Below are positions 5,944 through 12,976 of a stretch of DNA of 12,976 nucleotides, one piece after another; positions within the stretch are counted from its first letter, which is position 1, and each line of letters begins with the position of its first letter. The DNA comes from Sulfurospirillum arcachonense (GTDB lineage Bacteria > Campylobacterota > Campylobacteria > Campylobacterales > Sulfurospirillaceae): NCBI GenBank assembly GCA_015662785.1, contig DQTM01000270.1, positions 1-12,976 on the forward strand, read 5' to 3'. The notes beneath the pieces were generated by a model. It searched no databases. It was not told the DNA's origin and worked only from the letters and a program-made list of their open reading frames with translations. Made by a program: the position numbers and the translations under genes.

Positions 5944-6712
5944 TCTCTTCTTCCATGTATTTGATATAATCTCTCAATGCTTTGTATTCGTTTGTTTCTA
6001 GGTATCTGGTCTTTCCAAGTTTTAACATACCCAAATCTACAATTCCATAACTAACACGTTTTAAGTCTACCACTTCTGCATCAAAGTAGCCAAAGAAACG
6101 TCTAAGTTCTCTGTTTTTACCCTCTTTAATAGTTACTTTTATAGTAGAGAAATTTGGTCTATTTTTTATAATACGGTAGTTTACAAAAGGAGCAAAATCC
6201 ATAGAATAAATAGTGCTAGCACTATGTCCTCCACGTCTTGCATCTTCTGCATGAAGTCCATTTCTCATTGCATCTTCCATAGGAGGTGTGATTTCACCGT
6301 TTATTTTTACATAATAAACTCTCTCCAAATCACCATGCATCAAGGCACTTACTACTTTAGGAGAGTCACATAACATCAACAAACCTTCACTAGCGTAGTC
6401 AAGTCTTCCAACACTCAAAAAGTGTGCGTATTTACTTGGTAACGTATCATAGATAGTTTTTCTACCTCTATCATCTTTTTTACTAACTAACTCACCTTTT
6501 GGTTTGTTATAAACTAAAACTGTGTAACCCTCTTTTTCATAAAGGTTTTTTCCATCTACATTTACTTTATCATCAAAAGTTACTTGAGTGGATAAATCAG
6601 TTACAACTTTTCCATCTATTTTTACAAGACCTTTTTTTATAAGCTCATCTGCTTCTCTTCTCGAATAACGTGTGTTATGCGAAATCATTTTATTTAATCT
6701 AAATTTTTCCAT
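5930..6712 (-). CDS. rluB: RNA pseudouridine synthase, RsuA/RluB family
   Basis: Predicted rRNA pseudouridine synthase. The N-terminal S4 RNA-binding domain (about 2-60; RLNKMISHNTRYSRREADEL and GLVKIDGKVV) is followed by the RsuA-type catalytic domain. The catalytic aspartate is D105 in GRLDYASEGLLML (102-114). The C-terminal motif EGKNRELRRFF (196-206) is also typical. The 260-residue length fits the family. RluB in E. coli modifies U2605 of 23S rRNA; RsuA modifies 16S, and RluE/RluF are relatives, so the exact target is inferred from best resemblance only. The ATG overlaps the kdsD stop by one base (TAATG), indicating translational coupling, and the 3' end overlaps rarA by 14 bp. Confidence 0.87.
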   Translation of the reverse strand: MEKFRLNKMISHNTRYSRREADELIKKGLVKIDGKVVTDLSTQVTFDDKVNVDGKNLYEKEGYTVLVYNKPKGELVSKKDDRGRKTIYDTLPSKYAHFLSVGRLDYASEGLLMLCDSPKVVSALMHGDLERVYYVKINGEITPPMEDAMRNGLHAEDARRGGHSASTIYSMDFAPFVNYRIIKNRPNFSTIKVTIKEGKNRELRRFFGYFDAEVVDLKRVSYGIVDLGMLKLGKTRYLETNEYKALRDYIKYMEEESESR

Positions 6713-7674
6713 TACTTTATCCCTGCTTCTACTAAATCATGTATGTGTAAAACACCATTTACATGACCATTTTTATTCGTTACTACTAGAAGCTGTATCT
6801 TATGTTCTTCTACTATTTTCAGTGCATCACTTGCTAACAAGTTTGCATTATCCAATACTTTTGGATTTTTACAAGCGTACTCTAAAGCTCTGTTTTCCAT
6901 AGAAAAACCTTCACTTAAAAGTGCACGTCTTAAATCACCATCACTAAGTAATCCCACTAACTCACTATTTTTGTTAGTTATAAGTACATTACCTAGTCTT
7001 CCCTCACTCATCGTCACTATTGCATCTTTTAATTTTGTATCTTCACTAACAGTTGGCAAGCTCTTAGTTCTCATTAAATCACTAACTTTTATAAAAAGCT
7101 GTTTTCCTAGACTGCCTCCTGGATGAAATGATGCAAAATCAGATTTTTGAAAATCTCTCTTTTTCATCAAACAAACAGCTAACGCATCACCAACACCAAG
7201 TGTTAGTGTAGTTGAAGAGGTTGGGGCAGTATCAAGAGGACATGCTTCTTTTTCTATATTGATTGATAAAAAGACATCACTATACTTTCCAAGTGAACTA
7301 TTAATATCTCTTGCCATTCCAATCAAAGGTATATCAAATCTCTTAATATGAGGAAGAATTTTTATAAGCTCTTCACTCTCACCGCTATAACTTATAGCTA
7401 AAACAGCATCATCTTTACCAATCATACCCAAGTCCCCATGCATAGCTTCTGTTGGATGCAAAAAGAAACTACTCGTTCCTGTACTTGCCAAAGTAGCAGC
7501 TATTTTTGCTCCAACTAATCCACTTTTACCTACACCTGTAACTATAAGTTTACCTTTAGTTGCCATCACAATATTAACTGCTTCTTCTATCTCAGAACCC
7601 AAGTTCTCAGCACATCTCAATAACTCTTGAGCCTCAATCTCTAAAACTTCACGTGCAATTTTTACAAAGTCCAT
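6712..7674 (-). CDS. kdsD: D-arabinose-5-phosphate isomerase (KdsD/KpsF/GutQ family)
   Basis: Predicted enzyme converting D-ribulose 5-phosphate to D-arabinose 5-phosphate, the first committed precursor of Kdo in lipopolysaccharide. Domain order is the family standard: a SIS sugar-isomerase domain (about 35-170) and two CBS domains (about 199-255 and 263-320). Conserved SIS segments include VTGVGKSGLVGAKIAATLAS (45-64), HPTEAMHGDLG (73-83), SYSGESEELI (95-104) and APTSSTTLTLGVGDALA (150-166). The family motif HPGGSLGK (184-191) precedes CBS1. Its 320 residues match E. coli KdsD. It follows rnj by 9 bp, with its ribosome binding site (TAAGG) overlapping the rnj stop. Proteins called KpsF or GutQ share the activity; with no capsule or sorbitol genes nearby, the core Kdo role is most likely. 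Confidence 0.93.
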   Translation of the reverse strand: MDFVKIAREVLEIEAQELLRCAENLGSEIEEAVNIVMATKGKLIVTGVGKSGLVGAKIAATLASTGTSSFFLHPTEAMHGDLGMIGKDDAVLAISYSGESEELIKILPHIKRFDIPLIGMARDINSSLGKYSDVFLSINIEKEACPLDTAPTSSTTLTLGVGDALAVCLMKKRDFQKSDFASFHPGGSLGKQLFIKVSDLMRTKSLPTVSEDTKLKDAIVTMSEGRLGNVLITNKNSELVGLLSDGDLRRALLSEGFSMENRALEYACKNPKVLDNANLLASDALKIVEEHKIQLLVVTNKNGHVNGVLHIHDLVEAGIK

Positions 7675-7683
7675 AAAGTAACC

Positions 7684-9741
7684 TTACATTACAAATATTG
7701 TAGGGACGATAGTTGGGTATTTTTTCATCTTTCTATAGATGTGCTTTCTTACAACACCTCTTAACTCATTTTCAAATGCTCTTGTATTTTGAATAAGCTC
7801 TTTTTTTGAATTAATAACAAACTGGTCTATAATGCCTTCCATCTCTTTACTAAACGCATGATCTTTAGAATCTGGTACCAAACCATAACTAACTACTTTT
7901 GGCTTGCCTATAAGCTTGTGTTCACTCTTATCTATCTGTGCTACTATCATTACCATTCCCGCATCTGCCATCTTTTGTCTGTCTATGACGACATCACTAG
8001 AAATTTGCTGATTTATCTGGTTGTCGATAAATACTTTTCCTATTTTTACAGATTTTACTTTTTTAACATACTTAGGACAAACTTCAATCTGGTCGCCATC
8101 ACCCATAAGAATAGTGTTTCTAGCAGGAACACCACAGCTAATACCTGTTTCTCTATGTTTTACAATATGATTATATTCACCATGAACTGGTATAAAGAAC
8201 TTAGGCTTAGTAAGTCTTAAAATTAATTTTTGCTCTTCTTGAGCTGCGTGTCCACTTACGTGAATTTCACTAAAGTCTTGGTAAGCTACATTTGCTCCAC
8301 TTTTTAGTAAGAAGTTAAGTACTTTAGATACGCTTCCTTCATTTCCAGGAATCGCTTTTGCTGAGATGATAATCTGATCACTTGTTTTTATCTTTATGTG
8401 TCTATGCTCATCAGTTGCCATTCTATAAAGTGCACTCATAGTCTCACCTTGGCTTCCTGTTGTAACTATTAATACATCTTTATCGTTATACTTGTTCACT
8501 TCATGTGGGTCAATAAAAATACTCTTATCAAAATCAATATAACCTAAGTCCATTGCCGTAAATAGGTTTCTCTCCATAGAACGACCTATAACACACACTT
8601 TTCTACCGTGTTTTACGCCATGGTCTATAGCTTGGTAAACTCTGTGGATATTTGATGAGAAAGTAGACATAATAACTCTACCTTTAGCTTTAGAAAAAAT
8701 TGCATCAAAAGTTTTACCAACTGTACTTTCACTTCTTGTAATTCCCTCTTTATAAGAGTTTGTACTATCACTTAAAAGTGCTAATACACCTTTCTCTCCA
8801 TAGTGAGCAAAACGGTGTAAGTCAGTTACATAACCATCGATTGGAGTATGGTCTATCTTAAAATCACCAGTATGAATGATAGTTCCTGCTTCAGTCGTGA
8901 TTGCCAGTGACGAAGCATCAATGATTGAGTGAGTTATATGTATCCACTCTACGTCGAAGTCGCCTATTTGATAAACTTTTCTCTTTTCTACTGGACGAAA
9001 CAACTTTTTTTGTGCTTTTAGTCCATGCTCATCAAACTTGTTTGAAATCATTCCAAGTGGTAGTGGCGTAGCGTAAATAGGAAATTGCATCTCTTTAAAA
9101 AGATAAGGCAATGCACCTATGTGATCCTCATGAGCATGAGTTATAACTATACCTTTTATCTTCTTTTTGATAGTTCTAAGGTAACTAAAATCAGGTATAA
9201 GTATGTCTACACCATGCATATCTTCACTAGGAAAACTCATACCAACGTCTAGTATAATCGCGCTTGTGTCTGTTTCAAATACACAGATATTTCCACCAAT
9301 CTCACCAAGTCCTCCAAGAGGAGTTATACGAATCTTAGCATCTGTTTTTAGATTTAGTTGAGCAAACTTTTCAAGTCTCTCTTTTTGTACACGCTTATTG
9401 GCTTCAATAGTTTTACGCATATCATTTTGCCAATTCTCGTTGCCCTCTAAAGCACTAGGCTTAGTTCTTGCACTCTGAAATTTTTGCTTATTTCTTCTTT
9501 GTTGTGGCTTTTTTGCATTTGGGTTTTTATTGCCATCTTTATCTGCTACTGGTTTAGCATTTTGATCTACATTACCATCTTTATCTTTTGGTTGTGTTGG
9601 CTTCTTATTACCATTGTGGTTATGCTGTGGTTTTTTTCTTGGTTGTGGTTTTTTTCTTGGTTGAGGTTTTTTAACCTCGTCAGTTTTTGGCTTTTTAGCC
9701 TCGTTATTTTGTGGAGTCTCCACTTGTTTCTTCTCTTCCAT
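7684..9741 (-). CDS. rnj: Ribonuclease J with long basic N-terminal extension
   Basis: Metallo-beta-lactamase/beta-CASP ribonuclease with 5'-3' exonuclease and endonuclease activity; central to mRNA decay and rRNA maturation in Campylobacterota, which lack RNase E. The catalytic core begins near 137 (RITPLGGLGEIGGN). Metal ligands are in HAHEDH (202-207), H271 and D293 (TGDFK). Beta-CASP features are SDSTN (324-328), TGSQGE (428-433), SGHA (496-499) and PVHGEY (518-523). The C-terminal domain (about 565-685) is present. Residues 1-130 form a hydrophilic low-complexity tail rich in Lys, Pro, Gln and Asn, containing KKPQPR repeats. Helicobacter pylori RNase J, of similar total length, also has such a tail. 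The ATG lies inside the 3' end of rsmA (38-bp overlap) with AAGGA 9 bp upstream, which supports this start. Confidence 0.95.
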   Translation of the reverse strand: MEEKKQVETPQNNEAKKPKTDEVKKPQPRKKPQPRKKPQHNHNGNKKPTQPKDKDGNVDQNAKPVADKDGNKNPNAKKPQQRRNKQKFQSARTKPSALEGNENWQNDMRKTIEANKRVQKERLEKFAQLNLKTDAKIRITPLGGLGEIGGNICVFETDTSAIILDVGMSFPSEDMHGVDILIPDFSYLRTIKKKIKGIVITHAHEDHIGALPYLFKEMQFPIYATPLPLGMISNKFDEHGLKAQKKLFRPVEKRKVYQIGDFDVEWIHITHSIIDASSLAITTEAGTIIHTGDFKIDHTPIDGYVTDLHRFAHYGEKGVLALLSDSTNSYKEGITRSESTVGKTFDAIFSKAKGRVIMSTFSSNIHRVYQAIDHGVKHGRKVCVIGRSMERNLFTAMDLGYIDFDKSIFIDPHEVNKYNDKDVLIVTTGSQGETMSALYRMATDEHRHIKIKTSDQIIISAKAIPGNEGSVSKVLNFLLKSGANVAYQDFSEIHVSGHAAQEEQKLILRLTKPKFFIPVHGEYNHIVKHRETGISCGVPARNTILMGDGDQIEVCPKYVKKVKSVKIGKVFIDNQINQQISSDVVIDRQKMADAGMVMIVAQIDKSEHKLIGKPKVVSYGLVPDSKDHAFSKEMEGIIDQFVINSKKELIQNTRAFENELRGVVRKHIYRKMKKYPTIVPTIFVM
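9626..9661 (-). repeat. Tandem 18-bp repeat coding KKPQPR units
   Basis: Two exact 18-bp units (9626-9643 and 9644-9661; plus-strand TGTGGTTTTTTTCTTGGT) lie head to tail within the RNase J N-terminal tail, followed by a degenerate third start. Each encodes the six residues PRKKPQ in rotation and contains a T7 run. A change in unit number would keep the frame and only lengthen or shorten the basic tail; slippage within T7 would shift the frame. Confidence 0.85.
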
Positions 9742-10555
9742 CTTCTTTATTCCTTAAATCTTTAAATAGTAGATGATGAGACATGACGCTTATTTCATGA
9801 GGTCGGATTGTGAGTGGAAATTCATATTTATCTAAAAGTCGATTGGCATATTTTTTATCAACCCACTGTGAAATATTTTTCAACCATGTTTTTCTTGGAG
9901 CAGTAAATGAACGTTTTAGATACTTTTCAAACATCTTTAACTCTTCATTTGTCTCAAAAACTCCAGGAAATTCACCTTTGATGAACTCTTTCTCTTTTCT
10001 TATCATGAGTATAGATGAGGTTACTTTAGGTTGTGGTTCAAAAGCTTCAGGAGGAACATCAAATAGTATCTTAGAATGCCCAACTGATTGGGCTAAAATT
10101 GCTAACGATGTAAACTCTTTTGTCTTGTGAGGTGCTGCGAATTTCATAGCAACCTCTTTTTGAATCATAACGACCAAACTCTTGCACAGCGGGTCTTTCA
10201 AAGCTTCAAGGATAATAGTTGTCGCAATATAATATGGTAAATTAGCCACCATATCATAAGGCTCATCACTTAAACTACCCTGCGAAAACCTTTCCAATAC
10301 GTCACCTTCGACGATAGAAAAGTTTCCCTCATTTATCTCTTTTGAGAATTTATCTTTAAGAAGGGCAATTAAATCCCTATCTATCTCATACGCTACTACA
10401 GGCTTAACCTCTAGTAATCTTTGCGTCAAATCACCTAAACCAGGTCCGATTTCGATAAGTTTTCTATCGTTCACGGGCATCGATTGGATGATCCTATGTA
10501 AAACCGAGGTATCCTTTAAAAAGTTCTGTCCAAATCTCTTTCTTGCTACAATCAT
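9704..10555 (-). CDS. rsmA: 16S rRNA dimethyladenosine transferase (RsmA/KsgA)
   Basis: SAM-dependent enzyme that dimethylates the two adjacent adenosines in the 3' terminal hairpin of 16S rRNA (A1518 and A1519 in E. coli) as a late small-subunit assembly checkpoint. Seen in the sequence: the N-terminal RKRFGQNFLKD (5-15), motif I EIGPGLGDLT (35-44), acidic motif II EID (57-59), GDV (84-86) and motif IV NLPYY (105-109). Conserved PxPKVTS-type sequence (EPQPKVTSSIL) and a C-terminal helical domain with FTAPRKTWLKN follow. At 283 residues it is slightly longer than typical, because its tail (KEDGREETSGDSTK) runs 38 bp into rnj. It is the first gene of the minus-strand chain and diverges from hisF. 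Confidence 0.95.
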   Translation of the reverse strand: MIVARKRFGQNFLKDTSVLHRIIQSMPVNDRKLIEIGPGLGDLTQRLLEVKPVVAYEIDRDLIALLKDKFSKEINEGNFSIVEGDVLERFSQGSLSDEPYDMVANLPYYIATTIILEALKDPLCKSLVVMIQKEVAMKFAAPHKTKEFTSLAILAQSVGHSKILFDVPPEAFEPQPKVTSSILMIRKEKEFIKGEFPGVFETNEELKMFEKYLKRSFTAPRKTWLKNISQWVDKKYANRLLDKYEFPLTIRPHEISVMSHHLLFKDLRNKEDGREETSGDSTK

Positions 10556-10568
10556 AATATCTACCTCT

Positions 10569-10594
10569 AAATTTAGGCGATTTTACCTAAATTT
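10569..10594. promoter_or_regulatory. Inverted repeat centred on the putative rsmA -10
   Basis: Nine-bp perfect arms AAATTTAGG (10569-10577) and CCTAAATTT (10586-10594) flank 8 bp that contain TAAAAT on the minus strand (10585-10580), a plausible -10 for rsmA. AGAGG (10568-10564) then serves as ribosome binding site 8 bp before the ATG. The arrangement resembles an operator over a promoter, but no regulator is identifiable and no -35 is seen. Confidence 0.45.
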
Positions 10595-10618
10595 TGCTTA
10601 GAATAAGCATAATTTTTG

Positions 10619-10624
10619 TAAAAT
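10619..10624 (+). promoter_or_regulatory. Putative hisF -10
   Basis: TAAAAT preceded by TTTTTG, the T-rich context common before -10 elements in Campylobacterota, lies 19-25 bp before the hisF ATG. A weak AAGAG (10633-10637) is the only ribosome binding site seen. No -35 is apparent. A small hairpin with arms TGCTTA/TAAGCA (10595-10609) lies just upstream, between the divergent promoters. Confidence 0.4.
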
Positions 10625-10643
10625 AAAATAAAAAGAGTGTTTT

Positions 10644-11402
10644 ATGGACTATTTCGCAAAAAGAATTATCCCTTGTTTAGATGTAAAAGATGGCAGAGTT
10701 GTAAAAGGTGTAAACTTTGTAGGCTTACGAGATGCAGGAAATCCTGTTGAAGTTGCTAAACGTTACAATGAAGAGGGTGCAGATGAGATTACATTTTTAG
10801 ATATAACTGCGACGCATGAAAATCGAGATACTATGATTGACATGGTAGAAGAGGTTGCACGTGAAGTTTTTATTCCACTTACTGTCGGTGGAGGTATAAG
10901 AACTTTAGAGGACATCTACAAACTTCTCAAGGTTGGTTGCGATAAAATAAGCATAAACTCTCATGCTATTAAAAACCCAGATTTCATAAATGAAGCTTCA
11001 CAGCGTTTTGGTTCACAATGTATAGTTGTCGCAATAGATGCTAAAAAAACTGGGAATAGCTGGAATGTATATGTTAGTGGTGGAAGAATTGACACTGGAC
11101 TTGATGCACTAGAATGGGCAAAAGAAGTTCAAAACAGAGGAGCCGGTGAAATACTTTTAACTTCTATGGATTGTGATGGTGTAAAAACCGGATACGATAT
11201 AGAGCTAACTTCTAAAATGAGCCGTATGCTTGACATACCTGTCATAGCAAGTGGAGGAGCCGGAACAATGGAACATATAAAAGAGGCCTTTAAGAATGAT
11301 GCAGATGCTGCATTAGCTGCTTCTATATTTCACTTTAAAGAGATAGATATTATGGATTTAAAACGCTATTTAAAAGATGAAGGGATACCCGTTAGATTAT
11401 GA
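10644..11402 (+). CDS. hisF: Imidazole glycerol phosphate synthase cyclase subunit
   Basis: HisF is a (beta/alpha)8-barrel that takes ammonia from the HisH glutaminase and converts PRFAR to imidazole glycerol phosphate and AICAR, linking histidine and purine synthesis. The catalytic aspartates are D13 (in RIIPCLDVKDGRVVKG) and D132 (in VVAIDAKK). Phosphate-binding motifs are VGGGIRTLED (81-90) in the first half and IASGGAGTMEH (201-211) in the second, with LLTSMDCDGVKTGYD (171-185) between. Its 252 residues are standard. No hisH or other his gene is in the window, so the pathway must be scattered. It is the first gene of a plus-strand run, and its TGA overlaps the next start (ATGA). Confidence 0.96.
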   Translation: MDYFAKRIIPCLDVKDGRVVKGVNFVGLRDAGNPVEVAKRYNEEGADEITFLDITATHENRDTMIDMVEEVAREVFIPLTVGGGIRTLEDIYKLLKVGCDKISINSHAIKNPDFINEASQRFGSQCIVVAIDAKKTGNSWNVYVSGGRIDTGLDALEWAKEVQNRGAGEILLTSMDCDGVKTGYDIELTSKMSRMLDIPVIASGGAGTMEHIKEAFKNDADAALAASIFHFKEIDIMDLKRYLKDEGIPVRL

Positions 11403-11944
11403 TAGTTTGTGCAGGAAGAAATGAAATTTTTGATTTTGCTCATCCAATTGGGGTAGGGCTTATAGAGAGTACTATGAATCTAACTCGTCTTGCTCTGTTT
11501 GATAAACCTGATTTTTTACTCTTTATAGGAAGTGCAGGAAGTTATGGAAACCATAAAATCTTTGACATAGTGACTTCAAAAACAGCTGCAAATATAGAGT
11601 TAGGCTTCTTAGATGACAAATGTTATACCCCTTTAGAAAATGTGGTTTCAGCAGAAGAAAATCAAAATGTTCCACGTGAAACATTGAGTATCGTAAACTC
11701 TAGTAACTACATTACAACTGATAGTGTTAGCTCAAAAAAGTTCCTAACACTTGGATTAGAGTTAGAAAATATGGAGTTTTTTGCACTTCTTAGTGTGGCA
11801 AAAGAGTATGATATACCAGTCGCTGGTGTCTTCATTGTCACTAACTACTGTGATACTAACGCACACAAAGACTTTATGAAAAATCACAAACAAGCAAAAC
11901 AAGTACTAACAGAATTTATGAGGAATTACCGTGGGAAAAAATAA
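11399..11944 (+). CDS. Short nucleoside-phosphorylase-fold (PNP/MTAN family) protein
   Basis: Resembles the purine nucleoside phosphorylase / methylthioadenosine nucleosidase superfamily but is short (181 residues against about 230). Conserved points are FIGSAGSYG (42-50), matching the GSAG ribose/phosphate loop, and LENMEFFALLSVAKEYDIPV (122-141), where E123, M125 and E126 match the nucleoside-binding Met-Glu segment. At the position of the catalytic Asp of MTAN (SD) the sequence has TN (148-149), as in 6-oxopurine-specific trimeric PNPs. This could mean action on inosine, guanosine or futalosine; a futalosine hydrolase (MqnB-like) role in menaquinone synthesis is possible but unproven. The N-terminal strand and loop seem reduced (starts directly at MIVCAGRNE). 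Overlaps of 4 bp with hisF and 14 bp with rlmN show co-translation. Confidence 0.7.
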   Translation: MIVCAGRNEIFDFAHPIGVGLIESTMNLTRLALFDKPDFLLFIGSAGSYGNHKIFDIVTSKTAANIELGFLDDKCYTPLENVVSAEENQNVPRETLSIVNSSNYITTDSVSSKKFLTLGLELENMEFFALLSVAKEYDIPVAGVFIVTNYCDTNAHKDFMKNHKQAKQVLTEFMRNYRGKK

Positions 11945-12976
11945 CTTATTAGACTATACAAAAGAAGAATTAGCCGAGATTATCAAACCATCTTTCAGAG
12001 CAAAACAGATTTATCAATGGGTATATTGTAAGTATGTAAACTCATATGATGACATGAAAAACATACCTAAAGATATGAGAGAAAACCTAAAAGAGAACTA
12101 TATACTTAACCCTCTTACATTTATAAAAAAAGAAGTTAGTAGCGATGAAAGTGTCAAATACCTCTTCGCTTTGAGCGATGGATATACTGTTGAAGCAGTT
12201 CTGCTACCTATGAAAAAAGAGAGAGTAGACGAAGATGGAAAACTAATACATCTTACAAAATATACTATTTGTATCTCTTCGCAAGTTGGATGTAAAATTG
12301 GCTGTACTTTTTGTCTAACAGCAAAAGAGGGTTTTAAAAGAAACCTTACAGCTGGAGAAATAACAGCCCAAGTTCTTGAAATTAAAAAAGACAATGACAT
12401 TGCACAAAACAGAAGAGTCAATATAGTCTACATGGGAATGGGTGAACCACTTGACAATTTAGATAGCGTAGCAAAAGCAGTAAAAATATTTGCTGACCCA
12501 GATGGACTAGCAATCAGTCCAAGACGTCAAACTATATCAACAAGTGGACTTAGCAAACAAATAGAAAAATTAGGAAAGATGGACTTAGGAATTCTTTTAG
12601 CTATATCACTTCATGCAGTTGATGATGCCCTTCGAGAAAAACTAATGCCAATCAACAAAGCATATAACATAGAGTCAATCATAAATGCTGTAAAAGCTTT
12701 TCCTATAGATGCAAGAAAAAGAGTAATGTTTGAGTACTTAGTTATGCAAAATGTAAATGACGACATCAAGAGTGCAAAAAAACTAGTAAAACTTCTTCAC
12801 GGAATAAAGGCAAAAGTTAACCTCATATACTTCAACCCACACATTGGGAGTGAATACAAAAGACCATCACGAAACTCTGTAGTAGCATTCCAAGACTACC
12901 TAACAAAACACGGAGTACTTTGTACCATAAGACAATCTAAAGGCTTAGACATAAGTGCAGCATGTGGACAACTAAA
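11931..12976 (+). CDS. rlmN: 23S rRNA/tRNA adenine-C2 methyltransferase RlmN (3' end cut by window)
   Basis: Radical-SAM enzyme that methylates C2 of A2503 in 23S rRNA and, in E. coli, A37 of several tRNAs. The frame begins at GTG 11931, with AGGA (11920-11923) upstream, and stays open to the window end (348 codons seen), so the stop is missing only because of the window. The radical-SAM cluster CKIGCTFC gives C121, C125 and C128. The mechanistic cysteines are both present: C114 (in YTICISSQVGC) and C345 (in DISAACGQL), which carries the methyl group. GMGEPLDN (169-176) and ISTSGL (202-207) are typical SAM-binding segments, and the SLHAVDDALREKLMPIN segment (226-242) is also conserved. Only the last few residues should be absent. 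It ends the hisF-led run and overlaps the previous gene by 14 bp. Confidence 0.95.
   Translation, partial: MGKNNLLDYTKEELAEIIKPSFRAKQIYQWVYCKYVNSYDDMKNIPKDMRENLKENYILNPLTFIKKEVSSDESVKYLFALSDGYTVEAVLLPMKKERVDEDGKLIHLTKYTICISSQVGCKIGCTFCLTAKEGFKRNLTAGEITAQVLEIKKDNDIAQNRRVNIVYMGMGEPLDNLDSVAKAVKIFADPDGLAISPRRQTISTSGLSKQIEKLGKMDLGILLAISLHAVDDALREKLMPINKAYNIESIINAVKAFPIDARKRVMFEYLVMQNVNDDIKSAKKLVKLLHGIKAKVNLIYFNPHIGSEYKRPSRNSVVAFQDYLTKHGVLCTIRQSKGLDISAACGQL

Noticed and set aside
6672..6902. Plus-strand frame of 76 residues, Leu/His-rich
   Set aside because: Antisense across the rluB start and kdsD end; no ribosome binding site or family likeness.
7858..8220. Plus-strand frame of 120 residues
   Set aside because: Antisense to the RNase J C-terminal region; Tyr/Phe/Asn-rich composition of an AT-rich shadow with no family resemblance.
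9663..9678. Hairpin GAGGTT-TTTT-AACCTC as a terminator
   Set aside because: It lies inside the rnj coding region and has no T-tract after it on the transcribed strand.
9484..9765. Plus-strand frame of 93 residues, very Trp/Phe/Leu-rich, looking like a membrane protein
   Set aside because: It is the exact antisense of the Lys/Pro/Gln-rich RNase J tail; the hydrophobicity is a by-product of complementing AAA/CCA/CAA codons, and no ribosome binding site is seen.
9810..10130. Plus-strand frame of 106 residues
   Set aside because: Antisense to the C-terminal half of rsmA; no start signal or recognisable content.
10595..10615. TGCTTA/TAAGCA hairpin followed by T-rich sequence as a plus-strand terminator
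   Set aside because: No plus-strand gene lies upstream to terminate; rsmA runs away from it. A role between divergent promoters is more likely.
12098..12421. Minus-strand frame of 107 residues
   Set aside because: Antisense to the rlmN radical-SAM core, which has all its catalytic residues in the plus frame.

Overview
The window is AT-rich, protein-dense bacterial chromosome with no rRNA, tRNA or CRISPR array. Its gene content points to a free-living Campylobacterota organism, probably Sulfurimonas-like: RNase J with a long basic N-terminal tail, a tight rsmA-rnj-kdsD cluster, and promoters recognisable by a TATAAT-type -10 with little -35. This placement is inference from gene content and base composition, not from a marker search.

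Left part (about 1-3340) is accessory and partly decayed. It holds a frameshifted small gene of unknown function (30-472), an apparently intact VapBC toxin-antitoxin pair on the minus strand (479-1113) with an excellent promoter/operator, and a broken gene in which a frameshifted SPFH (band-7) N-terminal piece is fused in frame to the C-terminal part of an NfeD-like protein (1166-1824). Next come two intact, nearly touching minus-strand genes: a predicted multi-cluster Fe-S protein (CDGSH / 4Fe-4S / CDGSH) and a short J-domain protein. Last is a plus-strand sterol-desaturase-family remnant with a frameshift in a T8 tract and no C-terminal third.

Right part (3355-12976) is intact housekeeping sequence. 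On the minus strand, rsmA (16S rRNA dimethyltransferase), rnj (RNase J), kdsD (arabinose-5-phosphate isomerase), rluB-type pseudouridine synthase and rarA (AAA+ replication-repair ATPase) form one chain with overlaps of 38, 1 and 14 bp and one 9-bp gap. A protoporphyrinogen oxidase gene (hemY type) follows after 69 bp; it has its own -10 and a Fur-box-like sequence over it. On the plus strand, diverging from rsmA, are hisF, a short nucleoside-phosphorylase-fold protein and rlmN (23S rRNA/tRNA m2A methyltransferase), linked by 4- and 14-bp overlaps; rlmN runs off the window end just after its catalytic cysteine.

The two divergent runs combine rRNA modification and maturation (rsmA, rnj, rluB, rlmN) with Kdo precursor supply, histidine synthesis and replication-fork repair. 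The most notable observations are the cluster of broken genes ending sharply at the hemY 3' end, the SPFH-NfeD fusion, the paired J-domain/Fe-S genes, and the vapBC inverted repeat. I see no convincing wholly new system; the J-domain/Fe-S pair is the best candidate for undescribed biology.
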